From NCBI GenBank assembly GCA_964528095.1, contig CAZGSG010000354.1:1-6084 (forward strand): a DNA stretch of 6,084 bases, in the 5' to 3' direction. A program made the translations under genes and the position numbers. Shown here one piece after another: positions 4,938-6,084 of the stretch; the stretch's first letter is position 1; each line of letters starts with the position of its first letter. This DNA is from CAZGSG01 sp964528095 (GTDB taxonomy: Bacteria > Bacteroidota > Bacteroidia > Chitinophagales > Chitinophagaceae). The notes beneath the pieces were generated by a model that was not told the DNA's origin, made no database searches, and worked only from the letters and a program-made list of their open reading frames with translations.

Positions 4938-6084
4938 ATGAATGAAATGGAAGATTTATTTCGACAACTGCAGGAAGCTGAGCTTTCAGAAGAAGCACAC
5001 AGCAAATTTCTTGCATTGCTCGCTCAACCAGAAAATGAAGCGCGGGCAAAAGAAATGCTCGACGCTATTGCAGTGGGAGTGGAAAAAAAACCTACCGGAA
5101 AACAATTGACTGACTGGGAACTGGATGCCATACGCGACAGTATTTATCTGGCAGATCGAAGGCACCAGTCAGCACCTGTGACCGATCATTCAGGTGCGAG
5201 GGTATATTCCATGTATTGGAACTTATACAAAATAGCGGCTGCTGTTATACTGGTACTCGGTGTGGCTGTGTTCTTCTGGTCGATTACCGAAAGAAAAGTT
5301 CAATCACTTGTCGAAAATACAGATGGTTTGCCAAAAGATATTTCACCGGGTGGCGACCGCGCCAAGCTGACCTTGTCTGATGGCAGCAGTATCATACTCG
5401 ACAGTGTAGCTAATGGAGAGCTTGCTGTACAGGATGGTGCAGCTATTGTAAAACTGGCCAGTGGTCAAATTGCTTACAAACCAGGAAACTCAACGCTTAC
5501 AAATCCGGGCTGGAATACAATGACTACACCGAAAGGTGGGCAATACCAGGTAACACTTCCTGATGGAACAAAGGTCTGGTTGAATGCGGCTTCATCAATC
5601 AGCTATCCAACTGTTTTCGCAGGCGGGAAACGTACTGTTAAGATAAAAGGAGAAGCGTATTTGGAAGTGGCGAAGAATAAGCAAATGCCTTTTGTTGTAG
5701 ATATCGATGGTAAGTCAATAGTTGAAGTATTGGGTACCAGCTTTAATATCAATGCCTATCCTGATGAAGGAAGTATCGAAACAACCTTGCTTGTAGGAAG
5801 CGTGAAAGTCAGCAACGCAGTGGATCAGACGGTACTGGTAGCAGGCCAGCAGGCAATGATTTATACAGCGCTGAACAATGGCAACGTCACTGGTCAGACT
5901 CAATCAGACAAAAATAAAACCCAATCGATTTTTGTAAACTCGAATGCAGATGTTGAGCAGGTGATGGCATGGAAAAATGGACTGTTCAATTTTACCAATG
6001 CTGATCTGCCCACTGTAATGAGACAGATCGAGCGGTGGTATGATGTGCAGGTCAGGTATGACCAAAAGCCGCCGCTGGTGAAGT
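4938..6084 (+). CDS. FecR-like anti-sigma factor (3' end beyond window)
   Basis: The ATG at 4938 opens a frame of 382 codons that runs off the right edge. Residues 1-95 are cytoplasmic and should hold the sigma factor. A single membrane helix lies at about 97-115 (YKIAAAVILVLGVAVFFW). The periplasmic part starts with an LTLSDGSSIILDS segment (144-156). The FecR domain proper follows at about 195-290: TTPKGGQYQVTLPDGTKVWLNAASSISYP, then GEAYLEVAK and VLGTSFNINAYPDE. From about 345, WKNGLFNFTNADLPTVMRQIERWYDVQV is the start of the DUF4974-type C-terminal domain. Such proteins relay a signal from the N-terminal extension of a SusC/FecA-like TonB-dependent transporter to the sigma factor. Linkage 53 bases behind the sigma gene supports this. 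Only the last few tens of residues appear missing. A SusC/SusD pair downstream is expected but not visible. Confidence 0.93.
   Translation, partial: MNEMEDLFRQLQEAELSEEAHSKFLALLAQPENEARAKEMLDAIAVGVEKKPTGKQLTDWELDAIRDSIYLADRRHQSAPVTDHSGARVYSMYWNLYKIAAAVILVLGVAVFFWSITERKVQSLVENTDGLPKDISPGGDRAKLTLSDGSSIILDSVANGELAVQDGAAIVKLASGQIAYKPGNSTLTNPGWNTMTTPKGGQYQVTLPDGTKVWLNAASSISYPTVFAGGKRTVKIKGEAYLEVAKNKQMPFVVDIDGKSIVEVLGTSFNINAYPDEGSIETTLLVGSVKVSNAVDQTVLVAGQQAMIYTALNNGNVTGQTQSDKNKTQSIFVNSNADVEQVMAWKNGLFNFTNADLPTVMRQIERWYDVQVRYDQKPPLVK

Overview
The window reads as chromosomal DNA of a Bacteroidota bacterium, probably close to Chitinophaga or its relatives. Three things point there. Good matches to the Bacteroidota promoter (TTTG, about 19 bases, TAnnTTTG) stand before the tRNA and the island regulator. 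Shine-Dalgarno sites are mostly absent. The right end carries a FecI-type sigma factor followed by a FecR anti-sigma protein with a DUF4974-like tail, the usual regulators of SusC/SusD outer-membrane uptake loci in this phylum. The family placement is inference from these features.

Left flank (1-1082): a secreted DUF4272-like protein runs off the left edge on the minus strand. It is divergent from a GNAT acetyltransferase on the plus strand, which is followed by a short terminator-like hairpin. A textbook Bacteroidota promoter then drives a tRNA-Ser(TGA) gene at 1083-1167.

Island (about 1154-3662): the last 15 bases of the tRNA-Ser region (1154-1168) recur exactly at 3648-3662. The DNA between the copies is visibly more AT-rich than the flanks and looks like a compact element of about 2.5 kb inserted at the tRNA 3' end. 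It brings its own hairpin directly after the tRNA. Its cargo is a two-gene operon of unrecognised proteins: a five-helix membrane protein and a membrane-anchored soluble protein. Converging on these with no spacer is a small XRE/Cro-type regulator. Divergent from the regulator is a 121-residue protein that matches only the N-terminal arm-binding part of Bacteroidota tyrosine integrases. A 12-base perfect palindrome lies between the two divergent promoters, which suggests a small repressor-controlled switch. No complete integrase is present, so the element is either decayed or mobilised in trans.

Right of the island (3663-4323): a strong terminator lies just beyond the second repeat. Next comes a broken C-terminal remnant of a tyrosine integrase with its box II but no catalytic tyrosine, evidence of an earlier insertion at the same site. 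About 400 bases without a convincing gene follow.

Right end (4324-6084): an ECF sigma factor with a doubtful TTG start beside a 16-base perfect palindrome, then a fecR-like anti-sigma gene that runs off the right edge. Together they would form a membrane-spanning signalling pair, and a TonB-dependent SusC/SusD pair is expected downstream of the window (inference).
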